A DNA stretch of 6,208 nucleotides from Rubrobacteraceae bacterium (GTDB lineage Bacteria; Actinomycetota; Rubrobacteria; Rubrobacterales; Rubrobacteraceae), in NCBI GenBank assembly GCA_029240775.1, contig JARDZQ010000200.1, positions 1 through 6,208 on the forward strand. The letters are read 5' to 3'. Both the position numbers and the translations under genes were made by a program. Below are positions 5,687 to 6,208 of this stretch, in pieces. Every line of letters begins with the position of its first letter. Position 1 is the stretch's first letter. The notes under the pieces were generated by a model. The model had not been told where the DNA came from. It saw only the letters and a list, made by a program, of their open reading frames with translations, and ran no database searches.

Positions 5687-6208
5687 TTAACCAACCTCCG
5701 GACGCGCCTCGAGCGAGCGTATCCTGTTTATGGACGCCGCCACCTCTTGCGCCCGCGGAAGGCTGAGCTCCCCGGGATGTCGTCCTCTGTAGCTGCCCAG
5801 CGAGTCGAGGCCCTTCTCGGCTATGGAGTCCAGCGCTTCCTCGACGACATCCTTTACGCTCCGGCTCTTGCCCGCGGCGGCGAACTCGCCTATGAGGCGG
5901 GCTATGGACTCCGTCTGGCCGGCCTCGGCGAGTTGCTCGAGGTAGGAGAGCTCGACGCGCTCGCGGCCCAGCTCTATGGTATGGGGGCCCCTGCCGCGGG
6001 CGGTCTCGCGCCTGCCGCGCCGCAGGTCTATGGAGGACGCCCGCACCCTGCGTCCCCTGGGCGGGCGCATCTCTCCGTCTCCGATGGGCGCGCGCGGCGG
6101 GAACTCTCTGACGAGCTCACGAGCGCGCGGGGTGACGTCCAAGGGCTTGTAGTCCTCCATAAGGAGCACGCGGTCAGCCACGTCGAGGTAGTCGCCGACG
6201 CCGCCCAC
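5687..6208 (-). CDS. ABC-class predicted ATPase, C-terminal part (5' end outside window)
   Basis: This is the C-terminal part of a soluble ATPase of the family described as 'predicted ATPase of the ABC class' (Pfam ABC_ATPase), whose cellular role is unknown; it is not a transporter subunit by sequence. The frame is open to base 6208, so the GTG there is an internal Val codon and the Walker A region lies outside. The first visible residues, VGGVGDYLDVADRVLLMEDYKPLDVT, match the conserved GG-x-GDY-x-DVAD block that follows the Walker B region in this family. The rest holds a basic Arg/Gly-rich linker (about residues 44-72) and a helical C-terminus with GLDSL and RAQEVAASINRIRSLEAR near the end, also typical. 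Only 173 codons of an expected 550-600 are visible. The stop lies 85 bases before the pcs start. Confidence 0.82.
   Translation of the reverse strand: MGGVGDYLDVADRVLLMEDYKPLDVTPRARELVREFPPRAPIGDGEMRPPRGRRVRASSIDLRRGRRETARGRGPHTIELGRERVELSYLEQLAEAGQTESIARLIGEFAAAGKSRSVKDVVEEALDSIAEKGLDSLGSYRGRHPGELSLPRAQEVAASINRIRSLEARPEVG

Noticed and set aside
5602..5694. Upstream TTG start for pcs at 5694
   Set aside because: It would add 31 residues unlike any Pcs N-terminus and overlap the preceding gene's stop. The ATG at 5601 gives the normal family length.
1..6208. CRISPR array, tRNA, rRNA or a new multi-gene defence system
   Set aside because: No regularly spaced repeats, cloverleaf or rRNA sequence were seen. 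All substantial genes belong to known housekeeping or mobile-element families and do not form an obvious novel system.

Overview
The window is GC-rich DNA from a bacterium with strong Shine-Dalgarno sites and at least one GTG start. The protein types (an IS630 transposase, an LtrA-type membrane protein, an actinobacterial-style GNAT protein, an M42 peptidase, a phosphatidylcholine synthase and an ABC-class ATPase) suggest a high-GC actinobacterium, possibly Rubrobacter-like. That assignment is inference from family resemblance; no rRNA or other marker gene is present.

Layout. The left quarter is accessory. On the plus strand lie the last 129 codons of an IS630-family transposase (1-390), which enters from outside the window. 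A candidate small ORF with a good ribosome binding site follows (434-628), then about 400 bases without a convincing gene (629-1025). Everything to the right is on the minus strand. In order of transcription it holds: the C-terminal part of an ABC-class ATPase (entering at 6208, stop at 5687), phosphatidylcholine synthase (5601-4834), an M42 aminopeptidase (4765-3716), a broken GNAT acetyltransferase (3710-2953), a cyclophilin peptidyl-prolyl isomerase (2921-2403), a 316-base gap, and a broken ltrA-like gene (2086-1026).

The genes from the ATPase to the cyclophilin are closely spaced (85, 68, 5 and 31 bases between them) and could form one transcription unit. Their products do not form an obvious single pathway: membrane lipid synthesis, peptide turnover and protein folding look like housekeeping functions grouped together.

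The main observation is gene decay. The GNAT gene has a one-base frameshift and appears to lack about a dozen codons between two copies of a short repeat. The ltrA-like gene has lost a block in its middle that also shifts the frame. The cyclophilin between them is intact, as are the M42 peptidase and phosphatidylcholine synthase upstream. I see no sign of a new defence, secretion or biosynthetic system.
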